This document shows, in pieces, positions 9,157 to 17,019 of a DNA stretch of 64,000 nt. The position numbers and the translations under genes were made by a program. How positions within the stretch are numbered: the stretch's first letter is position 1; each line of letters starts with the position of its first letter. The notes beneath the pieces are model-generated. The model was given only the letters and a program-made list of their open reading frames with translations, had not been told where the DNA came from and searched no databases. The stretch is from assembly GCF_000721075.1 (NCBI RefSeq), contig NZ_JOEQ01000034.1:1-64000 (forward strand), written 5' to 3'. This stretch comes from Streptosporangium amethystogenes. GTDB lineage: Bacteria; Actinomycetota; Actinomycetes; Streptosporangiales; Streptosporangiaceae.

Positions 9157-10910
9157 GAACTGGCCTCCGCCTCTGTGCGCTGCACGGCGCGGGCGTAGTG
9201 CCCGGTACCCGACAGCAGTTCGTCATGGGTTCCGTACTCGGTGACCCGGCCGTCCTCCAGGACCACGATCTGGTCGGCGTCTCGTACGGTGGACAGGCGG
9301 TGCGCGATCACGAGAACGGTGCGGCCGACGGAGAGCCGGTCCAGCGCGGCGAGGATCGCCGCCTCGGACTCCAGGTCGACGTTCGAGGTGGGCTCGTCCA
9401 GGATCAGGACGGGCGCGTCCTTGAGAACGGCCCGTGCGATCGCGACCCGCTGTGCCTGGCCGCCCGACAGCATCAGGCCGCGCTCGCCGGTCGGAGTGTC
9501 CAGACCCTCCGGCAGGGAGCGGACGAACTCGTCGAGGTTGGCGACGCTCAGCGCCTCCCAGAGCCGGTCGTCGTCGGCGTCGGGGGCGGCGACCCTGAGG
9601 TTGTCGCGCAGTGTGCCGGTGAACAGGTAGGTGGTCTGGGCGACGACGGTGATCTGCTCGCGCACCCAGTCGCCGGGCACCTGGGTGACGTTGTGACCGC
9701 CGATGCCGACGACGCCCTCGCCCGCGGCGATGTTGCGCTGGAGCAGGGCCGCGACGGTGGACTTTCCGGACCCGGACGGACCGACCAGGGCGAGTTTCTC
9801 ACCCGGCGCGATCGTGAAGCTCACGTCGCGGAGCACCGGGGAGTCCGGATTGTAGGCGAAGCTCACGCCGCGGAACTCGACCTGCGCGGGGGCGTCGGCG
9901 GGGGCCGCCGTCACGGGATCGGGTATCGACGGCCGCTCGGCCAAAAGTCGCCTGATCTCCTTGGCCGCGGCGCTGCCGCCCATCCCGATGTAGAAGAACT
10001 GGCCGACCTTGTCCAGCGGCTCGACGAGCAGGGTGGCGAGCAGGACCAGGGCGACCGCCTCGCCGATGCCGATCGCGCCCTCCTCCAGCCGGACCATCGC
10101 CAGCACCGTGGCCGCGGTGATCATCCCCAGGGAGAACACCGTGTCGATCACGAACAGGATGACCTGGTTCCCGGCCAGCAACCGCATGATCGCCTGACGG
10201 AGATCCTCCGACGCCTTCGCCAGGGTCCTGCCGTGTGCGGTGCCCTGGTTGAAGAGCTTGAGCGTCGACAGTCCCTGTAGGGCGTCCAGGAAGCGGGAGG
10301 CCAGCCGGTTGGCGGTGTCCCGGTAGCCCGCGCTGACCTTGGCGAAGCCCCGTTCGAAGACGCCGACCGTGAGCGGGATCGCCGGTACGGCGATGGCGAG
10401 GATGAGCGCCGTCCACGGATCGACGAACAGCGCGATCGCGGCGAGGACCAGGACCGGCACCGTCATCGAGGCCAGGATCGGGCCGAGGAAGGTCGCGTAG
10501 TAGGTGGCGACCAGCTCGACCGCCTCGGTGGCGGTGGAGACCAGCTGGCCGGTCTGCTCACGTGAGCGCAGCGGCGCGCCCAGCCGGAGCAGGTGGCGGT
10601 AGATCCGCTCCCGCAGATGCACCTCCAGGAAACCACCGGCTCGGATGGTGACGGCCGGGATCAGCGCCGCGAACAGGGCTCGCAGCACGGCGGCCGCCAC
10701 CAGGCCGATGATCAGCCCGCTACTCGGCGTTCGTCCTGCCGCGATCTCTCCGATCGCCGCGCCCACGAGCAGGAGAAGCGCCGTGGTGGCGAGCGCCTGC
10801 AACCAGGTGCCGAGTACGGACCACAGCACACGACCCCGGATCGCGCCCATCAGCGACTCCGGTTTCGGCGGCACGGGCGAGGCACCCTGCTCCGCCGACA
10901 GCGCATCCAT
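9153..10910 (-). CDS. ABC exporter, fused permease and ATPase (first subunit)
   Basis: Half-transporter of 585 residues with an N-terminal six-helix exporter domain and a C-terminal ATPase domain (Walker A GPSGSGKST, signature LSGGQAQR, Walker B VLILDEPTS, switch His in AHRLS). It is the first gene of a two-gene operon and is divergent from the MFS carrier at 11108. Both subunits keep canonical catalytic motifs, unlike asymmetric exporters with one dead site. The ATG start is followed by DALSAEQG; GGAGGG lies upstream. Resemblance to CydD-type subunits is general only, and no cytochrome bd genes are nearby. Confidence 0.92.
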   Translation of the reverse strand: MDALSAEQGASPVPPKPESLMGAIRGRVLWSVLGTWLQALATTALLLLVGAAIGEIAAGRTPSSGLIIGLVAAAVLRALFAALIPAVTIRAGGFLEVHLRERIYRHLLRLGAPLRSREQTGQLVSTATEAVELVATYYATFLGPILASMTVPVLVLAAIALFVDPWTALILAIAVPAIPLTVGVFERGFAKVSAGYRDTANRLASRFLDALQGLSTLKLFNQGTAHGRTLAKASEDLRQAIMRLLAGNQVILFVIDTVFSLGMITAATVLAMVRLEEGAIGIGEAVALVLLATLLVEPLDKVGQFFYIGMGGSAAAKEIRRLLAERPSIPDPVTAAPADAPAQVEFRGVSFAYNPDSPVLRDVSFTIAPGEKLALVGPSGSGKSTVAALLQRNIAAGEGVVGIGGHNVTQVPGDWVREQITVVAQTTYLFTGTLRDNLRVAAPDADDDRLWEALSVANLDEFVRSLPEGLDTPTGERGLMLSGGQAQRVAIARAVLKDAPVLILDEPTSNVDLESEAAILAALDRLSVGRTVLVIAHRLSTVRDADQIVVLEDGRVTEYGTHDELLSGTGHYARAVQRTEAEASS

Positions 10911-10930
10911 CTATGCACCCTCCAACTCTT

Positions 10931-10947
10931 GTTTCCCCTAAGGGAAC
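10931..10947. promoter_or_regulatory. Candidate operator box, copy 1
   Basis: GTTTCC-CCTAAG-GGAAC is an imperfect inverted repeat 20 nt upstream of the ABC exporter start. The same pattern occurs at 11021-11037 and twice upstream of the membrane protein gene at 13137. Spacing and symmetry suit a TetR-type dimer, which is inference. Confidence 0.6.
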
Positions 10948-11020
10948 GATGTTTCACTATGAAGTCACCCGAACAGCCGCCCGGCCAACAGCCCCGGACA
11001 GCCACAGGCCCCCGAATCTT

Positions 11021-11037
11021 GTTTCCCCTATGGGGAC
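11021..11037. promoter_or_regulatory. Candidate operator box, copy 2
   Basis: GTTTCC-CCTATG-GGGAC lies 70 nt upstream of the MFS start at 11108. It is the second copy within the 49-bp duplication and differs from copy 1 at two positions. Confidence 0.6.
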
Positions 11038-11107
11038 GATGTTTCACTATCAAGTCATCTGAACAGATGCTCAGTCAATAGTTTTGAGCAAGTATGGAGG
11101 TCTCGCC

Positions 11108-12499
11108 ATGGACCAAACGGTTTCCCGGCCCCCCGAAATCGAGATGACCGTCTATGCGGGCCGCCCGCCGCTACGGGTCCGGTTGAACCGCGCGGCCCCC
11201 CTCGGCTGGTGGCCGGCCGCCGTCATAGCGCTGGTCTCACTTGTCGACAAGGTCGAGTTCTACCTGGTCGCGGGCGCGCTACCACTGATCCAGGCGGAGT
11301 TCGGATTCAGTGACACCTGGGGCGGCGCGATCTCGACGGCCTCCCTCGTGGCCAGTACGATCTTGCTGCTGCCCGCCGGTTATCTGGCGGACACCGGACG
11401 GCGCACCGGCCTCATGGCGGCCGTTGTGGGGTCGTGGGCCCTGCTCACCCTGGGCTCCGGGCTCGCCCCGACGTTCGCCCTCTTCTTCGGCATGCGCGTC
11501 CTGCTCGGCGGTGCCAGCCAGCTCTACAGCCCGCCGGCGGCCAGCCTGATCGCCGACTACTATCCGCCCGGCTCGCGCGCCCGGGCCTACGGATTCGAGC
11601 GCATGGCCTACTTCGCCGGCACCCCCATCGGCGTCGTCGTGGGCGGTGCCGTCGGGCAGGCGTATGGCTGGCGCAACATGTTCTTCTTCGTCGTCATCCC
11701 CGGCGTGCTGATAGCCGCCCTCTGCCTGACGCTGCGGGAGCCGATCCGCGGGATCGGTGACCGCATCGGCAAGGCCCAGAACGCTTCCGGCGTTCCGGGA
11801 CCGGACGCCGGCGCGGCGGCAGACGAGGTGACGGGCGCGGCGACGGCGGAAGCCGCCGAGAAGCCGCGGCTTCGCGAGGTGATCCCGCAGATGCGGTACG
11901 TGCTCACGATCCGGCCGGTACGCCTCGTCTTCATCGGTCTGGGGCTGCTCTTCTTCGGCATCAGCGGAATCATGTGGTGGCTGCCCACCTTCATGCAGCG
12001 CTTCAACGGCCTGGAGGTCGGAGCGGCCGCGGGCATCGCCGGAGGCTCCGGCCTGCTCGGCATCGTCATCGGCACCCTGCTCGGCAGCCGGTACGGCGAC
12101 AGGTGGCAGGGCCGCTACCGGGCCTGGCGTATCACGCTCAGCGGTGGCAGCCTGCTCGCCGGCACGCTGTGCTTCGCAGCCGCGATCGGCGTGCCGTTCC
12201 TCGGGGCGCGCATCGCGATGTTCGCACTCACCAACGCCTTCTTCGGCGCGGCGATCGCCAACCTGACCGCAGGCCTGGCCGATCTGCTACCGGCGGAACG
12301 GCGCGGCGTCGGCTTCGCCGTACTCCAGTTCACCCTTGCCCTCAGCGGAGCGCTCGGACCGCTCCTGGTGGGTGCGGTGTCCGACGTGTTCGGCTCGCTG
12401 CTCTACGCCTTCACCGCCCTGCTGGTGCCCGCAGCGATCAGTGGCCTGGTCGTGCTGCGGGCGCGCTCCAGCTACGACACGGGAGCCGTCCGGACATGA
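11108..12499 (+). CDS. MFS transporter
   Basis: Predicted 12-helix secondary carrier of 463 residues in the plasma membrane. The typical MFS loop after TM2 is visible (GYLADTGRRTGLM), with a long hydrophilic central loop (about 215-255) rich in Ala and Glu. ATG at 11108 is supported by GGAGGT 6 nt upstream. The substrate is not evident; Spinster-like and organic-acid carriers look similar. Its 3' end overlaps the convergent membrane-protein gene by 28 bp. It shares its promoter region and repeat boxes with the divergent ABC exporter, so the two are probably co-regulated. Confidence 0.9.
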   Translation: MDQTVSRPPEIEMTVYAGRPPLRVRLNRAAPLGWWPAAVIALVSLVDKVEFYLVAGALPLIQAEFGFSDTWGGAISTASLVASTILLLPAGYLADTGRRTGLMAAVVGSWALLTLGSGLAPTFALFFGMRVLLGGASQLYSPPAASLIADYYPPGSRARAYGFERMAYFAGTPIGVVVGGAVGQAYGWRNMFFFVVIPGVLIAALCLTLREPIRGIGDRIGKAQNASGVPGPDAGAAADEVTGAATAEAAEKPRLREVIPQMRYVLTIRPVRLVFIGLGLLFFGISGIMWWLPTFMQRFNGLEVGAAAGIAGGSGLLGIVIGTLLGSRYGDRWQGRYRAWRITLSGGSLLAGTLCFAAAIGVPFLGARIAMFALTNAFFGAAIANLTAGLADLLPAERRGVGFAVLQFTLALSGALGPLLVGAVSDVFGSLLYAFTALLVPAAISGLVVLRARSSYDTGAVRT

Positions 12500-13137
12500 G
12501 CGAGTGCTCGCCCGGCCCGGGTCAGCCGCCACACCGCCACCGCGAAGGCCGCCCAGACGCAGGTGTTGAGCGACTCCTCAAACCACTGCAGGGTGATGGT
12601 CTGCTCCGGCTGCCCGGCGAGCATTCCCATGCTGTAGCTACCGAGGATGTTGAACCCCAGCAGGGCCATCGCCACGCTGTCAGCCGACTTCTGGGCCAGC
12701 AGGATCAGTCGCACGGCCAGGAGCGTCGACGATGCCGTGGTCACGACGAGCAGCGGCCAGGTCGCTCCGACTCCGGCCGCGGCGACGACTCCGATCAGGG
12801 CGAAGGCCACGAACGCCCACAGCGGAGCGACCCTCCTGCCCGCATCGCCGGGACGGACGCTCAGCAGCGCCCAGGCGAGGAGGGTGAAGCCCGGCCCGAG
12901 CAGGAAGAACTGCGCCTTGGCCATCCAGACGACGTCGGGGCCGCCCAGCGCCACGATGGTCTTCCACGTGGCCTTGAGGGCGCCGCCGATCACGATGGAC
13001 AGTCCTCCGAGCAGTGCGACACGCATCACCTTCGGCCCGGCGACGGCACCGACCCCGGGAACGAGCAGGGTGATACCGGTCGCCATGGCGAGAACCGGCA
13101 AGAAGTCCACAAGCGCCAAAGAGAGGGGGTATTCCAC
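12472..13137 (-). CDS. Polytopic membrane protein of unknown function
   Basis: A 221-residue protein with about seven hydrophobic segments separated by short loops (for example FLPVLAMATGITLLV and FVAFALIGVVAAAGVGAT). I know no catalytic motif in it. The GTG at 13137 gives an N terminus that enters a membrane segment at once; the frame is open further upstream but runs through operator DNA and has poor coding character. Two copies of the GTTTCC box lie just upstream, tying it to the ABC exporter and MFS genes. It converges on the MFS gene with 28 bp of overlap. Confidence 0.7.
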   Translation of the reverse strand: MEYPLSLALVDFLPVLAMATGITLLVPGVGAVAGPKVMRVALLGGLSIVIGGALKATWKTIVALGGPDVVWMAKAQFFLLGPGFTLLAWALLSVRPGDAGRRVAPLWAFVAFALIGVVAAAGVGATWPLLVVTTASSTLLAVRLILLAQKSADSVAMALLGFNILGSYSMGMLAGQPEQTITLQWFEESLNTCVWAAFAVAVWRLTRAGRALAHVRTAPVS

Positions 13138-13150
13138 GGCACTACCATCC

Positions 13151-13187
13151 GATTCCCTATAGGAAACACTGTTTCCAAGGTAGGAAC
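13151..13187. promoter_or_regulatory. Two tandem GTTTCC-type boxes
   Basis: One box reads GTTTCC-TATAG-GGAAT on the minus strand (13151-13167) and the other GTTTCC-AAGGTA-GGAAC on the plus strand (13171-13187). They lie 14-50 nt upstream of the membrane protein start and match the boxes in the 10931-11037 region. Confidence 0.6.
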
Positions 13188-13224
13188 ACGTGGAGACACC
13201 TGTCAATGACGGAACCGAGCCGCG

Positions 13225-13920
13225 GACCTGCTCCACACCCATCGGCAGCGGCTCTCTCGCGCGGGCGTGCTGATCCTCGGCCCCAACCGGGCGTTCCTGG
13301 GCTCCATCGCGGCCGTGCTCCCGGCGCTGGGCGAGGTCGACGTCGAGCAGACGACCGTGGAGGAACTGCCGACGGGCGAGCCGCTCAGGGGGTCCGACGG
13401 TGAGGAGGCCACGGCCGTCAAGCACGACGTCCGCATGGCGGAGGTGCTGCGCCGAGCGCTGTAGCGGCGGGTGACGACCCCGGCCAGCAGTCGGCCATCC
13501 TGTGGGCCAGGCCGCCGCGCTCGTTCAGGAGCGCCAGGTGGCCGGTGGCCGACGCCGTACTTCTCGACGAGGTCTCGGGCCTGCTGGAGCGCCCTCGCGG
13601 TTACGGTCAGGTCGTCGTCGACGAGGCGCAGGACCTCTCACCGATGCAGTGCCCGACGCGGCCCTCGGCGAGCTGGTGACGGCGCTGAGGGCCGGGGGCC
13701 GAGGTCGCCACGCTCGACGACATCGCCCCCGCGGCCCGCGTCACCACCGTCCCCGCGGCGACGGCCAAGGGTCTCGAATACGACCACGTGGTGGTGGCCG
13801 AGCCCACCGAGATCGCCGAAGCCGAGACCCGAGGACTCAACCGGCTCCACGTCGTGCCGACCCGGGCCGTCTCGCGACTGGACGTACCGCACACCCGCCC
13901 GCTACCCGCCTGGCTCGCGC
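13225..13920 (+). pseudogene. HelD-like helicase relic
   Basis: Three blocks resemble the actinobacterial HelD/UvrD-like RNA polymerase-associated ATPase but sit in different frames with gaps. Block one (13225-13464) has GVLILGPNRAFLGSIAAVLP and ends at a stop. Block two (about 13545-13651) has LLDEVSGLLERPRGYG followed by the Walker B-like VVVDEAQDLSP. Block three (about 13690-13915) has AKGLEYDHVVVAEP and PTRAVSRL. The whole N-terminal half, including Walker A, is missing, as is much of the middle. It cannot make a working enzyme. Confidence 0.75.
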
Positions 13921-13925
13921 CACCG

Positions 13926-14078
13926 GCCGGCGTTCAGGGCGGCCGTGACGATCGCGTCGTGCGCCTCGACGGTCTCCCGTACCGACTCGGGAGTCGCGTC
14001 CAGGGCGTGCGCCACGATGGCGTGGACGTCCCAGAACGCGGCGGCGAGCTGGGTGACCAGCTCGTTGCCCAGCGGTTC
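13926..14078 (-). pseudogene. 3' fragment of a split GntR (FCD) regulator
   Basis: The minus strand encodes EPLGNELVTQLAAAFWDVHA and then VEAHDAIVTAALNAG. This is the C-terminal half of an FCD ligand-binding domain, including the metal-site His of the VEAH motif. It continues the regulator whose N-terminal part lies at 15454-15810, across the inserted TnpB element. About ten residues expected between the halves are missing, and the normal C-terminal helix is cut off where the HelD relic begins. Confidence 0.75.
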
Positions 14079-14230
14079 CTTGACCTCCTCCCCACGGCTG
14101 AAGCCGGGGGGACTCCAACCCTCACGGGTCGGGTTTCCTGCTTCGTCGAGCCGTGCCCTCGCCGCTTTCGCGGGTCGGGTCTCACCGGCCCTCCACAGGC
14201 GTTTCACCTCTCCGCCAGCCCGGCGGCGAG
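14079..14230 (-). ncRNA. Possible omega RNA (reRNA) at the tnpB right end
   Basis: In TnpB elements the guide RNA overlaps the end of the tnpB ORF and runs to the right end of the element, with the guide taken from the flank. Here the region 3' of tnpB carries several possible stems and ends in a CCCC-GGC-TTCA-GCC-GT-GGGG hairpin (14090-14111). No transcript evidence is available, and the exact boundary is a guess. The flanking GntR fragment would supply the guide. Confidence 0.35.
14090..14111 (-). repeat. Right-end hairpin of the TnpB element
   Basis: Read on the minus strand this is CCCC, GGC-TTCA-GCC, GT, GGGG. The matching hairpin near the left end has the inner stem swapped to GCC-TTCA-GGC, a compensatory change that keeps the fold. 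Confidence 0.6.
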
Positions 14231-15334
14231 AATGTTCTTCGCGGCGTTCACATCCCGGTCATGGACGGCGCCGCAGGCGCACTCCCACTCCCGGACACCC
14301 AGTGGCATGGACTGAGCGATGGTGCCACACGTCGAGCAGAGCTTCGAGGAGGGAAACCACCGGTCCACGACCAGCAACTCCCGCCCGTACCACTGCGCTT
14401 TGTACTCCAGCATGGTCCGCATCTCCCGCCAGGAGGCGTCGGAGACGGCGCGGGCCAGGCTGTGGTTCTTCACCAGGTTGCGTACGGTGAGGTCCTCGAT
14501 CGCGACCGTTTGGTTCTCGCGGACGATCGAGGTGGTGAGCTTGTGCAGGAAGTTCCGGCGCCGGTCGGCGATGCGGGCGTAAACACGGGCGACTTTGAGT
14601 TTCGCCTTCCGCCGGTTGGCCGAACCCTTCTCCTTGCGGGCCAGCGCCCGCTGGGCGCGGGCCAGCTTGCGCCGGTCGGCGCGCTCATGACGCGGGTTGA
14701 CGACCTTGCCGTCCGCATCGGTCATTCCCCGGATGGGGCGGGAGAGCGTGACCAGCGCGGTGATCCCGGCGTCGATGCCGACCGCCTCGCCGGTCGGGTT
14801 CAGGGGGCGAATCGTGTCCTGGCACAGGATCGAGACGAACCATCGGCCCGCCGCGTCCTTGCTCACGGTCACCGTGGACGGCTCCGCGCCCTCGGGAAGA
14901 GGACGCGACCACACGATGTTCAGCGGGCCGTCCATCTTCGCCAAGGTGAGCCGGCCGCCCTGGTAGGTGAACGCGGAGCGGGTGTACTCAGCCGAGGCCC
15001 GGGACTTCTTGCGGGACTTGAACGCCGGGTACCTGGCGCGCTTGGCGAAGAAGTTCGCAAACGCCGCCTGCAGGTGGCGCAGCGCCTGCTGGAGCGGCAC
15101 CGCCGACACCTCGTTCAAGAACGCCAGCTCGTCGGTGCGCTTCCACGCTGTCAGCGCCGCCGAGGACTCCACGTAGGAGACGCTGCGCCCTTCAAGGGTG
15201 TAGGCGCGATGGCGTTCCTCCAGTGTCCTGTTGTAGACCAGGCGCACGCAGCCGAACGTCCGGGCAAGCTCTTCGGCCTGCTCGGGGGTCGGGTAAAAAC
15301 GGAATTTGAAGGCCCGCTTCAGGGTCTGCGCCAT
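14204..15334 (-). CDS. tnpB: RNA-guided endonuclease TnpB
   Basis: Programmable DNA nuclease of IS200/IS605-type elements, ancestor of Cas12; 376 residues, normal length. The N-terminal helix-turn-helix-like domain (KRAFKFRFYPTPEQ) is intact. All three RuvC acidic residues are present: D188 in GIDAG, E280 in VAIEDL and D359/D361 in HDRDVNAA. The zinc ribbon has C333, C336, C352 and C354. Nothing suggests the dead RuvC site seen in domesticated TldR proteins, so cleavage activity is likely. The ATG at 15334 gives the usual MAQTLKRAFK-type start. The gene sits inside a GntR regulator gene. Confidence 0.93.
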   Translation of the reverse strand: MAQTLKRAFKFRFYPTPEQAEELARTFGCVRLVYNRTLEERHRAYTLEGRSVSYVESSAALTAWKRTDELAFLNEVSAVPLQQALRHLQAAFANFFAKRARYPAFKSRKKSRASAEYTRSAFTYQGGRLTLAKMDGPLNIVWSRPLPEGAEPSTVTVSKDAAGRWFVSILCQDTIRPLNPTGEAVGIDAGITALVTLSRPIRGMTDADGKVVNPRHERADRRKLARAQRALARKEKGSANRRKAKLKVARVYARIADRRRNFLHKLTTSIVRENQTVAIEDLTVRNLVKNHSLARAVSDASWREMRTMLEYKAQWYGRELLVVDRWFPSSKLCSTCGTIAQSMPLGVREWECACGAVHDRDVNAAKNILAAGLAER

Positions 15335-15412
15335 GCCTCACATCCTGCACGCCCGGCTGGAGCTCGCGCAGGTGTTCGACTCCCCAACCTGTGGCCCCAG
15401 GCCGCGTTTCCT

Positions 15413-15433
15413 CCCCACGCCTGAAGGCGGGGG
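15413..15433 (-). repeat. Left-end hairpin of the TnpB element
   Basis: Read on the minus strand: CCCCC, GCC-TTCA-GGC, GT, GGGG, followed by AGGA. It mirrors the right-end structure and marks the subterminal left end, about 20 nt inside the break in the GntR gene. Confidence 0.6.
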
Positions 15434-15453
15434 TCTCCACGCTGGAGGTATCT

Positions 15454-15810
15454 GATGAAGGCCTCGCCGCGGGCCGCGCGTTCGGCCATTTGGGTGGCGA
15501 GGCCGAGCAGTTCGGCGTGGAGGGTATCGTCGAAGGCGGCGACGATCGAGCCGACCAGCCCCTGCTCTATCGTCTCGCGGACCTCGGCCAGCTCGGAGAG
15601 CACCCGGAAGTCGTCGGACCGGCTGAGCAGCCCCCGGAAGATCAGACTCTCGACGAGTGCGGCGAGGGACAGCCGCCCGACGTAGGTGCCGTGCCCGTGT
15701 CGCATCTCGACGATGTCGAGCGCGCTGAGGGTTTTGATCGCCTCCCGCACGCTGGAGCGACTGGCCCCCACGGCGGCGCACAGCTCCGCCTCGGCGGGCA
15801 GCGGGTCGCC
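15454..15810 (-). pseudogene. 5' fragment of a split GntR (FCD) regulator
   Basis: The minus strand encodes the winged helix (GDPLPAEAELCAAVGASRSS, then HGHGTYVG) and the first half of an FCD domain, ending at ERAARGEAFI where the TnpB element begins. The start codon and the first 20-30 residues are gone: at 15810 the sequence passes directly into ROK-kinase sequence on the other strand. Regulators of this type often control neighbouring sialic acid or N-acetylmannosamine genes, consistent with nanE nearby. Confidence 0.8.
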
Positions 15811-16065
15811 GCGGCGGTCCTGACCGAGGGGGCGACCGCGCTCGGCTCGGCCGTCGGAGGTCTCATCAACGTCATCGACCCGGAGGTCGTCGTGATCACA
15901 GGAGGCGTCACCGGGTGCGGGGCGCCGTGGTGGGAGGCGCTGCGGGAGGCGGTTCACGCCGAGACGCTGCCCGTGCTGCGTGGCGTCCCGGTCGAGCCGG
16001 CCTCGCTCGGTGGTGACGCCGCCCTGCTCGGCGCCGCCCGGATGGCACTGGAGGTGGCGGCGTGA
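15808..16065 (+). pseudogene. C-terminal remnant of a ROK-family sugar kinase (nanK-like)
   Basis: About 85 residues match the end of ROK kinases: LGSAVGGLINVIDPEVVVIT, then GGDAALLGAARMAL. The ATP site, the catalytic Asp and the ROK zinc motif, all N-terminal, are missing. The junction with the GntR fragment is at about 15808. The remnant still ends in GTGA overlapping the nanE start, so the original operon order kinase-epimerase is preserved. It could only be translated as a fusion to nonsense. Confidence 0.75.
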
Positions 16066-16751
16066 ACCCGCTCCTCGCCGCGCTCCGCGGCCGTCTTGTG
16101 GTGTCCTGCCAGGCCTATCCCGGCGAGCCGATGCGGGACCCCGACACGATGCGCCGGGTGGCCGAGGCCGTGGCGGCCGGAGGGGCCGCGGGCATCCGCG
16201 CCCAGGGGCTGGAGGATCTGCGCCGGATCCGGGCCGCGCTCGACCTGCCGCTCATCGGCCTGTGGAAGGACGGCGACGGCGACGTCTTCATCACACCGAC
16301 CCTTGAGCACGCCCTTGAGGTCGCCGCGGCCGGCGCCGACATCGTGGCCCTCGACGGCACCGGCCGTCCTCGGCCCGACGGCCGCACGCTCACGGAGACC
16401 GTCCGGACGGTTCGGGAACGCAGCGGACGACTGGTCATGGCCGACGTCTCGACGTACGACGAGGGCGTCGCCGCCGCCGAGGCGGGCGCCGACATCGTGG
16501 GGACGACGCTCTCCGGCTACACGCCGTACTCGCGTCGCGGCCCCGGACCGGACCTCGACCTGGTCGCCCTGCTCTCCCTCGACCTGCCGGTCCCGGTGAT
16601 CGCGGAGGGCCGCGTCCACACCACCGGGCAGGCCGCAGAGGCCCTCCGCCTGGGGGCGCACGCGGTCGTGGTCGGCACCGCCATCACGCATTCGACCAGC
16701 ATCGCTCGCTGGTTCGCGGCCGCCCTCGAAGACGCCCTGCCGCCGGACTGA
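16062..16751 (+). CDS. nanE: N-acylglucosamine-6-phosphate 2-epimerase
   Basis: Converts N-acetylmannosamine 6-phosphate to N-acetylglucosamine 6-phosphate in sialic acid or ManNAc use; cytosolic TIM barrel of 229 residues. Family motifs are present: SCQAYPGEP, GIRAQG, GLWKDGDGDVFITP with the catalytic Lys, LDGTGRPRPDG and GTTLSGYT. The GTG at 16062 overlaps the ROK remnant stop by 4 bp. The enzyme itself looks intact, but its regulator and kinase partner are broken, so it may now be weakly expressed or serve amino-sugar recycling only. A CCGGCC/GGCCGG hairpin lies at about 16770-16790 after the stop. Confidence 0.92.
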   Translation: MNPLLAALRGRLVVSCQAYPGEPMRDPDTMRRVAEAVAAGGAAGIRAQGLEDLRRIRAALDLPLIGLWKDGDGDVFITPTLEHALEVAAAGADIVALDGTGRPRPDGRTLTETVRTVRERSGRLVMADVSTYDEGVAAAEAGADIVGTTLSGYTPYSRRGPGPDLDLVALLSLDLPVPVIAEGRVHTTGQAAEALRLGAHAVVVGTAITHSTSIARWFAAALEDALPPD

Positions 16752-17019
16752 GCGGAGGCGGCCCCGGCCGGGACGCCGGCCGGCAGCGGCTCGGCGGTCT
16801 CCGGTGGGTGGTCGTCCTTCTTCTCCTGCGACTCCCGGTTCAGGGATGCGGCTCCGGAGCAGTGGGACGCGCGACACCTGTCAGGTTCTCCAGGTCCAGC
16901 AATGAGTTACGTATCAAATGCCCTTTTCATCCCGTTATGTCAATGCGACGGCCGCTTTTAATACTGGAATTCACTGGAATTGAAGGGAGACCAGTGGAAC
17001 TCCTGTTACGCTCCGGGCC

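Larger units (their letters stand above)
10928..11066. repeat. Duplicated 49-bp promoter segment (two copies, 90-bp spacing)
   Basis: The segments 10928-10976 and 11018-11066 align over 49 bp with 5 differences. Each starts with the GTTTCCCCTA box and includes a shared GATGTTTCACTAT block. The duplication fills most of the divergent promoter region between the ABC exporter and the MFS carrier and probably supplies two operators. Confidence 0.8.
14079..15453 (-). mobile_element. IS200/IS605-family element with tnpB only (IS1341-like)
   Basis: The limits are inferred from where GntR coding sequence breaks off on both sides. Inside lie a complete tnpB and, near each end, a similar hairpin in the same orientation: 14090-14111 and 15413-15433, both with a TTCA loop, a GGC/GCC stem and GTGGGGAGGA. 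There is no tnpA, so movement would need a transposase from elsewhere. No target duplication is expected for this family. The left flank on the coding strand ends TTCATC, so a TTCAT-like target is possible. Confidence 0.75.

Noticed and set aside
7363..10910. Calling the exporter pair cydD and cydC.
   Set aside because: Similarity is at the level of any heterodimeric type IV ABC exporter, and no cytochrome bd genes are adjacent.
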